DNA of 64,000 nt from Cololabis saira (GCF_033807715.1 NC_084599.1:744001-808000), one strand, 5' to 3'; positions 44,142 to 55,564 are shown, counted from the first letter of the stretch. Notes: generated by a model from the sequence alone, not told the origin. Made by a program: numbers and translations.

Positions 44142-47100
44142 CTAGAAAAGGTCCCACACTTTCTGGAACTTATTTGATTGCTGAAGCGAGTATCTAATTT
44201 TCTCCAGTTTTAAGCAGGACATGATGTCTTCCAGCCATTGTGCACGAGTAGGAGGGAAGGGATCCTTCCACCTGAACAGAATTGCCCGACGAGCCAAAAG
44301 GGAGGCAAAAGACAAAGTGTGCCCCTGTGCAGTGGTTAACTTCCTTCCTCCCTCCATGACCCCAAACAGGGCAGTCAGTGGGTTTGGTTCTAATCTGATT
44401 TTAAGCACCAGAGAGAGAGTATGAAATACTTCCATCCAGTACTTGTTTAGACATGGGCAGGACCAGTACATGTGGATGAGAGAGGTTTCTGCTACTTTAC
44501 ATCTTACACAGTATGGACTAATATCTGGGTACATGGAGGATAACTTTGCTTTGGAAATATGAGCCCTGTGTACCACTTTAAACTGAATTAAGCAGTGACG
44601 TGCGCACAGGGAGGTTGTATTAACCAGTTTGAGTATGGACTCCCAGGTATCCTCTGATAAGGGAAGCCCTAAGTCCTGCTCCCATGCTGCTTTGAGTTTA
44701 TCTGTAGGGGCACTCTTAAGATCCAGCAACATGCCATAGAAAGACGAAATGAGCCCCTTTTTGAATGGGTCTGTGGCAAGAACTTTGTCAACTGTGGTCA
44801 AGCCTGTCGATGCACCAGGGCTGGGTGTCTGGGAAAGAACAAAATGTCTAGCCTGAAGATACCTAAAGAAATGTGATTTTGGAAGGCTGAATTTACTACT
44901 TAACTGCTCAAAAGATGCCACGGTGCCGTCTATGAACATATCTCTAAAACGAATCATACCCCTCCTGTGCCATTCCTGGAAGGTGGGGTCCTCAAGGGAT
45001 GGTTTGAAAGAGTGATTTGATGCAATGGGGTGACAGGGGTGACCATTGTGTAAGGGTTTGTTTGGTCTCATTTAACAATGAGATAAGATTCTCTTGGAGC
45101 AGGTCTTTGTGTTTCCTTGTCACAGATATGCCTAAATAGGAGAATTTGTCAGTTGCGATTTTTAAAGGGAAAATTGGAAAGGTCTAAAGCATGCGATTCG
45201 AGATTGGTAGGGAAAAGCTCACTTTTGCTGAGATTCAGTTTATAGCCTGAGAGTTTCCCAAACTGACTGAGAAGTGACAGCGCAGGGGGTAATGAGGCCA
45301 GAGGGTGAGAGATGAAAAGCAAGAGGTCATCGGCATAAAGCGAGACCTTATGTTCCCTGCCACCTCTCCAGATACCGGACACATCCTCACAAGATCGGAG
45401 CGCTGTGGCAAGTGGTTCGATAGCCATGTCAAAAAGCATGGGACTAAGGGGGCACCCCTGACGGGTTCCACGATGCAGATTAAATGGTTTTGACCATTGA
45501 GAGTTAGTACGAATTGAGGCTGTTGGGTGTAAATAGAGAAGTTTAATCCACAGAGCAAAGTTCGGACCAAAACCAAACCTGTCCAGCACAGCAAAGAGAT
45601 AATCCCATTGGACGCGATCAAATGCCTTCTCCGCATCCAGAGAGACAACGCATTCAGGGATAGCCTCAGAGGCAGAGTAGATAATATTGAACAGTCGCCT
45701 TGTGTTGAAGTAAGACTGCCTACCTTTAATGAAGCCAGTTTGGTCTTCAGATATAATTGTGGGGAGGGCATTCTCCAGCCTATGGGCTAGGACTTTAGCT
45801 AGGATTTTAGCATCTGTGTTTAAGAGGGAGATGGGCCTGTAGGAGGCGCATTCAGTAGGATCCTTCCCTTTTTTAGCTATGAGGGTGATGCAGGCCTCCG
45901 AAAAAGAAGGAGGGAGGGAACCGTGGCTGAAGGATTCTGAAAGAACTGTAGATAGCAGTGGGGAAAGCAGAGTAGAAAAGAGTAGAAAATTTCTTTAGAA
46001 ATTCCGCCGGGAAGCCATCAGGGCCAGGACAATTACCCGACTGCAGTGAAGAAATGGCTCGAGTAATTTCCATCAGGGATATCGGTTCTTCTAATGTCTT
46101 CCTTAGATCTGGTGAAAGACTGGGAATACTAAGACTATTTAAAAAGTCCGCAATCTCATCTCGATCCGTCTGAGATTTCGAGGTGTATAGCTGGGTATAA
46201 AAGTCCCTGAATGCTTCATTTATGAGTAAGTGGTCTGTAGTTACATGGCCATTTGGTAATCGAATCTTAGAAATATTTTGTTTAGCCTTAGAGCCTTTAA
46301 GTTGGTTGGCTAATAATTTGTCAGATTTGTCTCCATAAACATAAAACCTGGTTTTACTTTTCAGAAGTGACTGTTCAATTGGGTGAGTGGTAAGCAGGTC
46401 AAATTTAGTTTTAAGTTCTAGCCGCTTTTTGTAAAGATCTGGGGATTTAGTCCGAGAATATTCTTCATCGACCTCTTTGATTTGGCGGGCAAGGTCTGAT
46501 CGCTCCCTATAAGATTTTTGCCTCACCCTAGCAGTGTAGGATATAATCTGTCCCCGGAGATAAGCCTTGAGGGAGTCCCAGACAGTTAGACTAGACATTC
46601 CTGGAGTCATATTCGTGGATAGGAAAAAGGCTATTTCCGTTTCCATTGATTTAACTAAATTTGTGTCCGACAGCAGAGTTGAATTGAATCGCCACTGTCT
46701 GTCTCTCTGAGGTAGGTCAGGAAGGGACATGGTTAGAACCACAGGAGCGTGGTCGGAAATGACAATGCTCTGATAAGCACAGGAATGAACCAGGGGAATC
46801 AGTTGATTATCAATAAAAAAATAATCAATCCTCGAGTATGTGTGGTGCACTTGTGAGAAAAAGGAGTATTCTCTGTCACATGGATGTAAAGAACGCCACA
46901 CATCACAAACACCGTAGTCAGAAAGGAACGCCTGAATAAGACGGGCTGACTTACTTGCTGTGCCGGGGTTGGTAGAGGATCGGTCTAGGACTGGGTCGAG
47001 CCAGCAATTAAAATCACCACCCAGTATGAGAGAATATGTATTAAGGTCAGGGAGCAGTGAAAACAGTCGTTCAAAAAAGACTGCATCATCTGAATTAGGG

Positions 47101-47438
47101 GCATAAACGTTCACAAGTACGACCAATGTATTGAATAATTTCCCAGAAACGATCACGTAGCGACCAAACTTGTCAGAAATCACATTGTGCTGCTCAAATG
47201 AAACATCCTGACTGATCAGAACTGAAACTCCTCGGGCCTTAGCTTGAAAGGAGGAGTGAAATCTCTGCCCTGACCACCTCGGGAACAGGCGGCTATTATC
47301 AGAACTGCGAATATGAGTTTCTTGTAGAAAGGCTATTTCTGTTTTAAGGTGTTTTAGATGTGAGAAGATCCTCTTCCTTTTAACAGGGTGATTCAGACCC
47401 TTAACATTCCAGCTCACCAACTTCAAGTATCTACTCAT
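44142..47438 (-). pseudogene. LINE-2 ORF2 (endonuclease and reverse transcriptase), two lesions
   Basis: Starts MSRYLKLVSWNVKGLNHP. Endonuclease blocks FLQETHIR, ILGGDFN, YSRIDYFF and ISDHAPV are all intact. RT has SGNCPGPDGFPAEFLKK, GFIKGRQ, SLDAEKAFDRV, HRGTRQGCPLSPMLF and LYADDLLLF with both catalytic Asp. C-terminal knuckle CVRCKVAETSLIHMYWSCP. The frame breaks at 45971-45990, where AGTAGAAAAG is tandemly duplicated (+10 bp); removing one copy restores KKFSTLLSPLLSTVLSESF. Near 45027 a deletion joins TQWSPLS to PIASNHSFKPSL; by comparison with LINE-1 about 480 bp of the post-RT region is missing. These make it non-functional although the catalytic residues survive. Confidence 0.88.
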
Positions 47439-47901
47439 AATATCTAAGAAGAAAAATTAGGTGTGCACAATGACCTAGGCAAAAAAAAGAAAACGGAAAG
47501 GAGGTTGAATGTGACCCACATTAAGTAATGAGTTGAAAAGAGTTAATGCAAAGTTTCTGGCAGTGACATATCCCCCCGACCCACCCACCCCCACTAAGAC
47601 AGCTGCTATAGAAAAATAAAAAAAAAGCAGCAAGCTCTTCAAAACAAACAAAGTGCAATAACGCATCTTCCTATCCTACACACTAATAGCTTTGCTCCCG
47701 TATCATGGGTGTATACATATTAGCACCTTAAAACGTGTAGATATAAATAAAAAAAAAGAAATACCCTCTCAAATCTTGACCTGGAAGTCCCGATATGAGC
47801 CCAGAAATATTTGTACAAAAATATAAAACGTCCGACTTAAGCAGCGTAAAAGTAAGGTTAACAGCTTACAATTATTACAAAACTTATAGGTAAATCGGAA
47901 A

Positions 47902-47932
<31 letters not shown>

Positions 47933-48114
47933 CTCTCCCTCTTCACCACTTATTTTCCCCCTTCCCTCAAATAGCCAAAAAGAACTGCAAATTAATAATA
48001 TTTGCAAAAGGGCAGTCAAACTACAACAGAGAAAATACTGGTTGTCGCGGGGGTACTCACCCTCCCCTCAGGAATAATGTGGCTCACGTAAAAAAAAAGA
48101 GAGAGAAAAAAAAG
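47439..48114 (-). other. LINE-2 inter-ORF spacer
   Basis: Non-coding DNA between ORF1 and ORF2, with a run of T (plus strand) at 47903-47931. A 63-codon frame at 47475-47666 has no motif. Confidence 0.6.
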
Positions 48115-48986
48115 TCAGTCCGTGAGCGTCAGTGAGCCGCACCGGGCTGCAGGCGGAGCCGTGACAGCCTCCAACGGTCCCGTTACGGCGGGTTTGAAGT
48201 TTTGCTGCGGACTCGTGATGAATTTGCGCGCCTCATCCACGGAGCCGATACACTTCCTGGCCCCCCCGGACAGCGTGAGCCGGAGCCGGCGGGGAAGAGC
48301 AGAGCCGGCTTCAGACCCAGCTGGTATAGCTCCGACATGACTCGCTGTATTCCGCTCGTTGGCTGGCAACTTCGGGGCTGTAATCCTCCACTATCCGGAT
48401 GGGGTTGCCGCGATATTCCACCTTTCCTCTCCGGCGTGCCTCCCTGATGAGGAGATCTTTCGTCTGGTACCGGTGAAGGCGGACGATGACCGGACGCGGT
48501 CTCTGTCCCGGGGCCGCTTGGCGGCGAGCGAGCGGTGCGCTCTGTCTATCTCTGGCGGTGACGGCAGCGTACGTTCCCGAACACCTCACACAGCAGCTTG
48601 GAGAAGAAAGCCGTTGGAGACCCGCTCTCGGTAGACTCCGGTAAGCCCAGTATACGGATGTTCTGCCTTCTGCTTCGGGCTTTCCAAATCCACCACCTTA
48701 GCCTTCAGCCGAGCATTATCATCCCGTAGAGTCGAGCAGATGCCTTCAAGGTCCGTAACTCGCTGGCTGAGGTCTTCTGTGGCGAGTTCAAGGGACGAAA
48801 CACGTTGGCCATGGTCCTCGACCGCGAGCCGCGTTTGGTCGAGTTTGGAGTCGAGCTGACTGAAAGTATTTTTGAACTCGGCGGCCAGGGCAGCTCGGTG
48901 TTCCTCCAGCAGCGTGGTAATGGCCGCCAGGTTAAGACAGCGCCAGCCTCGTCCTTTTTTCCCGACTTGCCGCTCTTCGAAGCCAT
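48115..48986 (-). pseudogene. LINE-2 ORF1 (L1-type RNA-binding protein), frameshifted
   Basis: Starts MASKSGKSGKKDEAGAV at 48986. After a frameshift comes a coiled coil (ITTLLEEHRAALAAEF, LELATEDLSQRVTDLE). Then, in a second frame, comes the RRM/CTD part with RPVIVRLHRYQTKDLLIREA and NPIRIVEDYSPEVASQRAEY; in a third frame a tail ends near 48115. This order (coiled coil, RRM, C-terminal domain) is that of L1 ORF1 proteins, which trimerise and bind element RNA. At least three frame changes are seen in about 870 bp. Confidence 0.75.
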
Positions 48987-49510
48987 CTCGGAGGTAAGTG
49001 GGCTCGTTCGAGACAAAAAAAAAGAAAAACAGCAACAGGGAATCCCTTTTAAAGGAAAAAGTTTGAAAGTTTGAGGGCTTGGTGGTTTAAAAAGTTTGGC
49101 ACTCACGGGAGCACTCACGAAACACGTCTACTCCATCTGCTCACCAACCGGAAGCCAGGTTACAGAAATTTTGGAGTGATTATTCTGTGATCATGTCTAA
49201 AGTTCTGGGTAAAAAAGTTGTTATGGCCCCTCCCTTAGCAATATTCGGACTCTCTGTTGACTCCTCACATATCAGCCCCACACAGTCAGAAGTATTGGCT
49301 TTCACATCCCTTTTAGCAAGACGTCGTATTTTACTTTCATGGAAATCCCCCAAGTCTCCGTCTATTTCTATTTGGCTTAGTGATGTTATGTTTTTTCTTA
49401 AATTGGAGAAGGTGAGATACTCTGTAAAAGGCAACTCAGCTAAATTCGTTCACAAATGGCAATCCTTCATAGACCACTTTACCGCGTTGAAGACTCTACC
49501 CACCGACTGA

Positions 49511-49881
49511 CCCCCCCCCCCCCTCCCTTAATTTTCTTTTCATTTCCTTAATTTGTTTTTTATTATTATCATTTATGTTGCATTTTATGTTTTATTTATT
49601 TCCAGTTAATGGGATATCAGTTATGGGCATCTGCATTTACCACTGCATTTGTTTTTTGTATGCACTTTTTTGCCTCATTCATTACTTTCCTCCTTTGATC
49701 ATTTCTTGCTCATCTGTTTATTTATTATTTAACGCTACAGAGACTCTGTTCCTTAGTTAGGTTTTGTGTGTTTAAAAAAAAAAAAAAAAAAAGGAGACAA
49801 TGTATAATGCGTATATTTGATTACATGTTTCCATGTTTTCATTGTATGTTGTTTCTTATAAAAAGATCAAAAAAAAAAAAA
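49511..49881 (+). other. LINE-1 3' UTR and poly-A
   Basis: The ORF2 stop is followed by a C-run (49512-49523), a T-rich stretch, an internal A-run (49774-49791) and the final ATAAAAAGATC with poly-A. Confidence 0.65.
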
Positions 49882-51992
49882 GAAATATAATCAAAACGCA
49901 TTTCTATGCAGAAACTAACTCAAAATATTGATTTTTTCCACAGCGTGTCCAGCAACCAAAAATGTAACCATTTCACGTTATTAAAACGTTCCAGTTTTAC
50001 ATTATTCTGACGAGATCTGAAAGAACCTTGCAACCACGAGCAAGCAAGAGATTATATACATTTACTGAGTGAATATTATGAAAGTGAAATATGTATTGGT
50101 AGAAATGTAATCAAAACGCATTTCTATGCAGAAACTAACTCAAAATATTGATTTTATTCCCAGCGTGTCCAGCAACCAAAAATGTAACCATTTCACGTTA
50201 TTAAAACGTTCCAGTTTTACATTATTCTGACGAGATCTGAAAAAACCTTGCAACCAGAGCAAGCAAGAGATTATGTACATTTATTGAGTGAATATTATGA
50301 AAGTGAAATATGTATTGCTAGAAATGTAATCAAAATGCATTTCTATGCAGAAACTAACTCAAAATATTGATTTTATTCCCAGCGTGTCCAGCAACCAAAA
50401 ATGTAACCATTTCACGTTATTAAAACGTTCCAGTTTTACATTATTCTGACGAGATCTGAAAAAACCTTGCAACCAGAGCAAGCAAGAGATTATGTACATT
50501 TATTGAGTGAATATTATGAAATTGAAATATGTATTGCTAGAAATGTAATCAAAACGCATTTCTATGCAGAAACTAACTCAAGATATTGATTTTTTTTTCA
50601 CAGCACTGTCCAGCAACCAAAAATGTAACAATTTCACGTTATATTAAAAAGTTCCAGTTTTACATTATTCTGACGAGATCTGAAAAAACCTTGCAACCAC
50701 AGCAAGCAAGAGATTATGTACATTTATTGAGTGAATATTATGAAAGTGAAATATGTATTGCTAGAAATGTAATCAAAATGCATTTCTATGCAGAAACTAA
50801 CTCAAAATATTGATTTTTTTCAGTGTGTCCAGCAACCAAAAATGTAACCATTTCACGTTATTAAAACGTTCCAGTTTTACATTATTCTGACGAGATCTGA
50901 AAAAAACGTTTCAACCACGAGCAAGCAAGAGATTATCTACATTTATATATTGCTAGAAATGTAATCAAAACGCATTTCTATGCAGAAACTAACTCAAAAT
51001 ATAGATTTCTTTCACTCAAAAATGAAAAATGTCCACCGTGTTTGTTAACTCAAAATATAGATTTTTTTCACTCAAAAATTAAAAATGTCCACCGTGTTTG
51101 TTGGTATCACGGCCAGAATCTTAAAAGTCACGTGACTTGGACGCAAAACGAATAGGCAGAAAAATGTAACAGTTATACATTTCAAGCGCTAGAAAAATGT
51201 AACAGTTATACATTTCAAGGGCTAATATTGTAACCCCTCTACGTTTTTGCACTTTGGACCAACGTAGCCAGGGTATTCTGACGAGATCTGAAAAACCTTG
51301 CAACCAGAGCAAGCAAGAGATTATGTACATTTATTGAGTGAATATTATGAAATTGAAATATGTATTGCTAGAAATGTAATCAAAACGCATTTCTATGCAG
51401 AAACTAACTCAAGATATTGATTTTTTTCCCAGCGTGTCCAGCAACCAAAAACGTAACGATTTCACGTTATTCAAACGTTCCAGATTTACATTATTCTGAC
51501 GAGATCTGAAAAAAACCTTGCAACCAGAGCAAGCAAGAGATTATGTACATTTATTGAGTGAATATTATGAAAGTGAAATATGTATTTCTAGAAATGTAAT
51601 CAAAACACATTTCTATGCAGAAACTAACTCAAGATATTGATTTTTTTTCACAGCACTGTCCAGCAACCAAAAATGTAACAATTTCACGTTATATTAAAAA
51701 GTTCCAGTTTTACATTATTCTGACGAGATCTGAAAAAACCTTGCAACCACAGCAAGCAAGATATTATGTACATTTATTGAGTAAATATTATGAAAGTGAA
51801 ATATGTATTGCTAGAAATATAATCAAAACGCATTTCTATGCAGAAACTAACTCAAAATATTGATTTTATTCCCAGCGTGTCCAGCAACCAAAAATGTAAC
51901 CATTTCACGTTATTAAAACGTTCCAGTTTTACATTATTCTGACGAGATCTGAAAAAACCTTGCAACCAGAGCAAGCAAGAGATTATGTACAT
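49882..51992 (+). repeat. 220-bp satellite array, distal block
   Basis: The satellite resumes after LINE-1 in the same orientation. From about 50321 to 51979 it repeats 34081-35738 with an offset of 16,240 bases. Rare variants such as ATAGATTTCTTTCAC, CAAGCGCTAGAAAAATG and CAAGATATTATGTACAT are shared. It ends at GATTATGTACAT, where the hAT-like candidate starts. Confidence 0.88.
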
Positions 51993-52255
51993 AATGTGAC
52001 CACTAGCGGAGCAGGCGGGGGTGCAGGGGGGGCAGGGGGGGCGGCCGCCCCGGGCCCACTGCTCCGGGGGGGCCCACTCTGAAGAGGAAAAAAAAAAGTG
52101 TTCTGAATAAAATAAGGAACGTTGGACAGTTTAACACTTGCGTTCATAAGGATAAAGTTGTTTAAAAAATAGAAATGAAAGAAATAGTCTCTTCTCCCCG
52201 TGTGTCTGCGGCTGCCTGTCATGCACGGGTTCGCACGTGCATGTTGTCTGTTTAA

Positions 52256-52378
52256 GGCTGATTTATGGTTCCGCGTTACACCAACCCAGACCCTACGGCG
52301 TATGATGCGCGTCGCCGCGTAACTTACGCCGTAACCTACGCCGTAGCAATGCGTCAAGCCAATTGTCGCATCAGAGCC
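52256..52378. mobile_element. Small MITE with TTAA duplication
   Basis: GGCTGATTTATGGTTCCGCG is at the left. The right end CATCAGAGCC is inverted to GGCTCTGATG. TTAA flanks both sides (52252-52255 and 52379-52382). The centre has several TACGCCGTA palindromes. TTAA targets are typical of piggyBac- or Kolobok-type elements; the superfamily is inferred from target only. Confidence 0.6.
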
Positions 52379-53528
52379 TTAAACTCATGCTGAGTTTCAG
52401 CAGCTGAAGTTGATTAAAAACTCTCTCCGGGCAGCATGGATGGGGCCAGACTATCAAACCTCACCTTGCTCTCAATCGAGAGGGACTTCGCCATTGATGA
52501 GAGCAAGTTTATTGTGACCAAAAAGACGATTCATTAAGAAATCCAGTGCTGCGGTTGAGGTTGCCACATCTGACAGGTTCCAGCCCAAATGCAACGTAAA
52601 ACCCACCGAAATAATGAAAAACCAACCCGAATCTTACATTCTCTCTTAAAACCATAAATTATTAAATGCATAATACATTTCATCTTCACATAACTAAATA
52701 ACCTAAAAAAAAAATCAGGCTCCAAACAAAAACTACAATTAAATTGAGTAGATTAAAGCAAATACATTATCAGTGAGTTTATTGTGTAAGTTTCTACTTT
52801 TCTCTGCCATAATGTAAACTTTTTTTGTTAGTAATTCCTCCTAAATGTTTAGTAAAAACCAGGAAAAGCAGCCCAAATATATATTTTTCAATTGGGCTGA
52901 AACCTGCCCAACCTGGCAACACAGATTTAGGACATCCGCAGGAGATTCTCCTCAAAACGATGAAAAAAACTCTTTAATGATTAAAATGAAGACCCTTGGA
53001 TTGAGACTTTAGACAAATTAAGACATTTAAATGCCTTATTTTAGCAAAAATGGAATTTGAGACTTTTTAAGGGTGAGGCAGCATGGATGAGGATTTGATG
53101 ACTATCAAACCTCACCTTGCTCTCAATCGAGAGAGACTTCGCCATTGATAAGAGAAAAGTGATTGAAAGGTTTGCGGCGATGAAGAACCGGCTGATGGTT
53201 CGGAAATAGTTTGGATTTGAAAAAATTTTAAAATGAAAGTCTTTGCATTTTGGGTCGTTCAATGTCTCCCCCCCCCCCAGATGGAAATATTTTTTGTTGT
53301 GGTTTTCTGCCCACCGCTGGATGAAACCATCATTGGTAAGCTGTCATAATATTGATTATTTCTGATAACATTGTCATAATGCTGAATATATGGCCTTTCA
53401 TATATTGTTTGTTACTGTTTGACCGCCGTGTCTGATTGTGTTAAATAGCCTACATGTCGTTGCACATTGTCGTGCGTGTGTCTGAATTGTGCTACTTGGC
53501 GAATCCGACATCTATGGCTAAAATGAAA

Positions 53529-53674
53529 ACTTAGCCTTAAAAATAAAAATATCCCCACGATAAGTCATAATTATGAGATAAAAAGTAGAAATTATGAGAT
53601 AGAAAGTCGAAATGATGACTTTTTATGTCATAATTATGACTTACCGTGGGGATATTTTTATTTTTAAGGCTAAG
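53529..53674. repeat. Foldback hairpin, arms of about 45 bp
   Basis: CTTAGCCTTAAAAATAAAAA, then TATCCCCACGATAAGTCATA on the left are mirrored on the right by TATGACTTACCGTGGGGATA and TTTTTATTTTTAAGGCTAAG, with about 40 bp between carrying ATTATGAGATAGAAAGTCG repeats. Transcribed from either strand it would form a long hairpin. Confidence 0.85.
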
Positions 53675-54010
53675 ATTTCATCTTATATTTTTCTTTTACT
53701 GGCGGAAATGGGCTTCCATAGACATCACTGGATGTCATTTGATTTTTATCTCCAGTTTGATAGTTATATCTTAAAGTCTACATTAGGCTTATAATAAGGT
53801 TTGACATGATGACTGGTAAATCCATGGTGCTAGAACCTCAAGTGATGGTTCTGACCGTGTCGCCTGCTGCTGTGGTTGTGTGTCAGAGACGCTGATCTGT
53901 GGCATTCTTTTAGCGATTATGTTTTAACGGGGATGTTTAGACCACAAGGGCCCATCTAGAATGCTTCGCCCCCCCTAGGCTGGGACCCCTGCTCCGCCCC
54001 TGGCTGTGAC

Positions 54011-54205
54011 TATGCACCTTCCAATAATCATCTCTACCTCATACTGCTGCATCTTTCACTTTTTAAAATTTGTATATATGTTAATAAGACCTGTCATTTG
54101 TCTATTACCTATTTAGTGTAGAGTGAGCGAAAATAATCAAGTCAAATTCCATGTCTTGTCTGACCTGACCTGACCTGGCCAAATAAACATGATTCTGATT
54201 CTGAA
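54011..54205 (+). mobile_element. LINE 3' end with GATTCT tail
   Basis: The AT-rich 3' UTR ends CTGACCTGACCTGACCTGGC, then AATAAACATGATTCTGATTC. The short-repeat tail resembles the TGAATC tail of the LINE at 28240-29929 in style but not in sequence. No coding part is present. Confidence 0.5.
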
Positions 54206-54326
54206 TTCCATTTTATTCAGCAAAGCAAACACTGCGGTTTTGTTGCTATCTATGATGGCAGAAGCCGGCAGAACGAGCTTGGACGCCCTCTCATTGACAA
54301 GTGTAAATGCCAGGAATGATGTAGAA

Positions 54327-54567
54327 CAGGGGTCTTCAACCCTGGTCCTCGGGACCCCCTGTCCTCGGGACCCCCTGTCCTGCATGGTTTAGATGTTGCC
54401 TGGCATCATCACACCTGGTTCTAATTCATGGTCATCATTAGCTTGTCATCGAGGTTTGCACAAGTCTGTTAATTACACAGTCATTTTTATCAGGGTGTTC
54501 TGAAGCAGAGAAACATCTAAAACATGCAGGACAGGGGGGGCTCGAGGACCAGGGCTGAAGACCACTG
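54327..54567. mobile_element. hAT-like MITE (GTCTTCAACCCTGGTCCTCG family)
   Basis: Left end CAGGGGTCTTCAACCCTGGT; right end, read inward, CAGTGGTCTTCAGCCCTGGT. Inner arms share TGTCCTGCATG and TTTAGATGTT. This is an abundant fish element. The flanks ATGTAGAA and GTGTTAAA do not form a clear 8-bp duplication. GTCCTCGGGACCCCCT is tandemly duplicated at about 54343-54376. Confidence 0.75.
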
Positions 54568-55363
54568 GTGTTAAAACAAACGCTCCACCGGGGAAGGATG
54601 CCGGCTATTACTGCCTGGTTTCCCTTGGCCTTGGATCTGGAACAGTCTACCAAAAACCTGCTGTATTCTTAATTTCCCTTTTGCAGCGCGTACTTCAATT
54701 GAATCGGCATAGCCCTTTGAATTAGCAGCAGCACCATATGTTTCCCAACAGCACAAAGAGCATGTGACTCTTTAATGACACTCCTCTTCACTACCTCATT
54801 TTAGCTTGGTTTTTCCTCGTATTTTTTTCTGTTCTTTTTCTTTTTTAGTTCCCACAGTCCCATCCTTCCTTCTCTATCTCATAATCAAATCTTTTTTGCC
54901 TGTACTCATCTGCCTTTCTCCTGTTGTTTAGTTTCTATCATTCCTTCTTTGTATTTCTTTGTAGCACCAAGTGATTATCCGATGTTGGCTAATATTGTTG
55001 GTTTTCTGCTGTGTGGCATGTTACTCCTCTGTTCTCATCAGTTGTTTCTCCTTATTTTTTTACGTGCATGGAGAACAGGTGGCATTGTTTGATTCATCTG
55101 AAAGTCTGACACACACATCTAAATCCCACTGAGAGCAGCTTTTATACAAACACAACACGGGATGACTTGGTCGGGACGTGATGCAGTGAGTGACTTTCTG
55201 AAGGGCACAGAACAAACCAGAACAAAGCCATGGGTGTCGCAGCAGACAAAGGATAGGTGTCATCTGCATGGTGAAGATGTACATGTGTTTGGTCATTCTC
55301 CCCATCTGAACGTCAATTTAAGTTGAATTTTCTCTCTAAAAAACCCTTCTCATCATCAAAGTT
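54568..55363. other. No gene recognised
   Basis: AT- and T-rich sequence up to the target duplication of LINE-3. Frames are short and without motifs. Confidence 0.45.
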
Positions 55364-55564
55364 CTTTAGCATTGTTTTTTTTTTTTTGTTTTTTTTTTTC
55401 TCTTGTCTGCACACATATTAATGATTGATACCATGACGGTAGAAACCAAAAGTATATGTGCATTATTACTATATTTAATATATATACATATATATACGCA
55501 TACATATGCGTACACATACATAAATATACACATACAAACCCAGTGATTGATTTTTTTTTTTTTT

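Larger units (their letters stand above)
43831..49156 (-). mobile_element. LINE-2: near full-length L1-like LINE nested in LINE-1
   Basis: It is flanked by a perfect 16-bp duplication AGGTTACAGAAATTTT (43815-43830 and 49157-49172), which also restores the LINE-1 reading frame. The 5' UTR is short (48987-49156). ORF1 (48115-48986), a spacer with a T/A run of about 29 bp (47903-47931), ORF2 (44142-47438) and a 3' UTR with AATAAA (43849-43854) and short poly-A follow on the minus strand. The 3' end shares the AAAAAGATC string with LINE-1, suggesting related families. Lesions: ORF1 frameshifts, a 10-bp duplication and an internal deletion in ORF2. Confidence 0.92.
40133..49510 (+). pseudogene. 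LINE-1 ORF2 (endonuclease and reverse transcriptase), broken and interrupted
   Basis: Endonuclease: TSWNVKGVNNPIKRSK, FLQETHLR, ILGGDLN, YSRIDYFF, ISDHAPL (40180-40865). A frameshift at about 40745 breaks it. RT: NKAPGPDGFGAEF (41564), FLLKKDKDPESCTSYRPLSL, GFIKGRQ, AIDAEKAFDHV, SRGTRQGCPLSPLLF, then LYADNLLLY (about 42258-42284), where the second catalytic Asp of YADD is Asn. A TGA at 42378 follows HKCE. The C-terminal part holds CDRCQGAPCNLSHMFFSCP (C-x2-C...H-x4-C knuckle) and, after LINE-2, continues as FWSDYSVIMSK at 49169 to TGA at 49508. The SINE splits it at NPSKF. The element is inactive. Confidence 0.88.
39407..49881 (+). mobile_element. LINE-1: L1/Tx1-like LINE inserted in the satellite
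   Basis: The outer element carries a 5' non-coding part (39407-40132, including a short GC-rich start), one long broken ORF2 and a 3' UTR ending ATAAAAAGATC plus poly-A at 49868-49881. No ORF1 is present, so it is 5'-truncated. The satellite resumes at GAAATATAATCAAAACGC, about 30 bp further along the monomer than where it stopped, so the insertion was accompanied by a small deletion or used another unit; no clear target duplication is seen. It contains a tRNA-SINE (42934-43136) and LINE-2 (43831-49156). Confidence 0.85.
52001..54002. mobile_element. Candidate hAT-like element (2.0 kb)
   Basis: The left end is CACTAGCGGAGCAGG and the right end CTGCTCCGCCCCTG (reverse complement CAGGGGCGGAGCAG); inner matches are good but the outermost bases differ. 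The flanks AATGTGAC (51993-52000) and GCTGTGAC (54003-54010) agree at six of eight positions, an imperfect 8-bp duplication. No transposase is visible. Inside are a TTAA-flanked MITE, a foldback hairpin and the string CAAACCTCACCTTGCTCTCA, which occurs twice (52457 and 53107). The left flank is satellite and the right flank is LINE tail, so the call is tentative. Confidence 0.45.
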
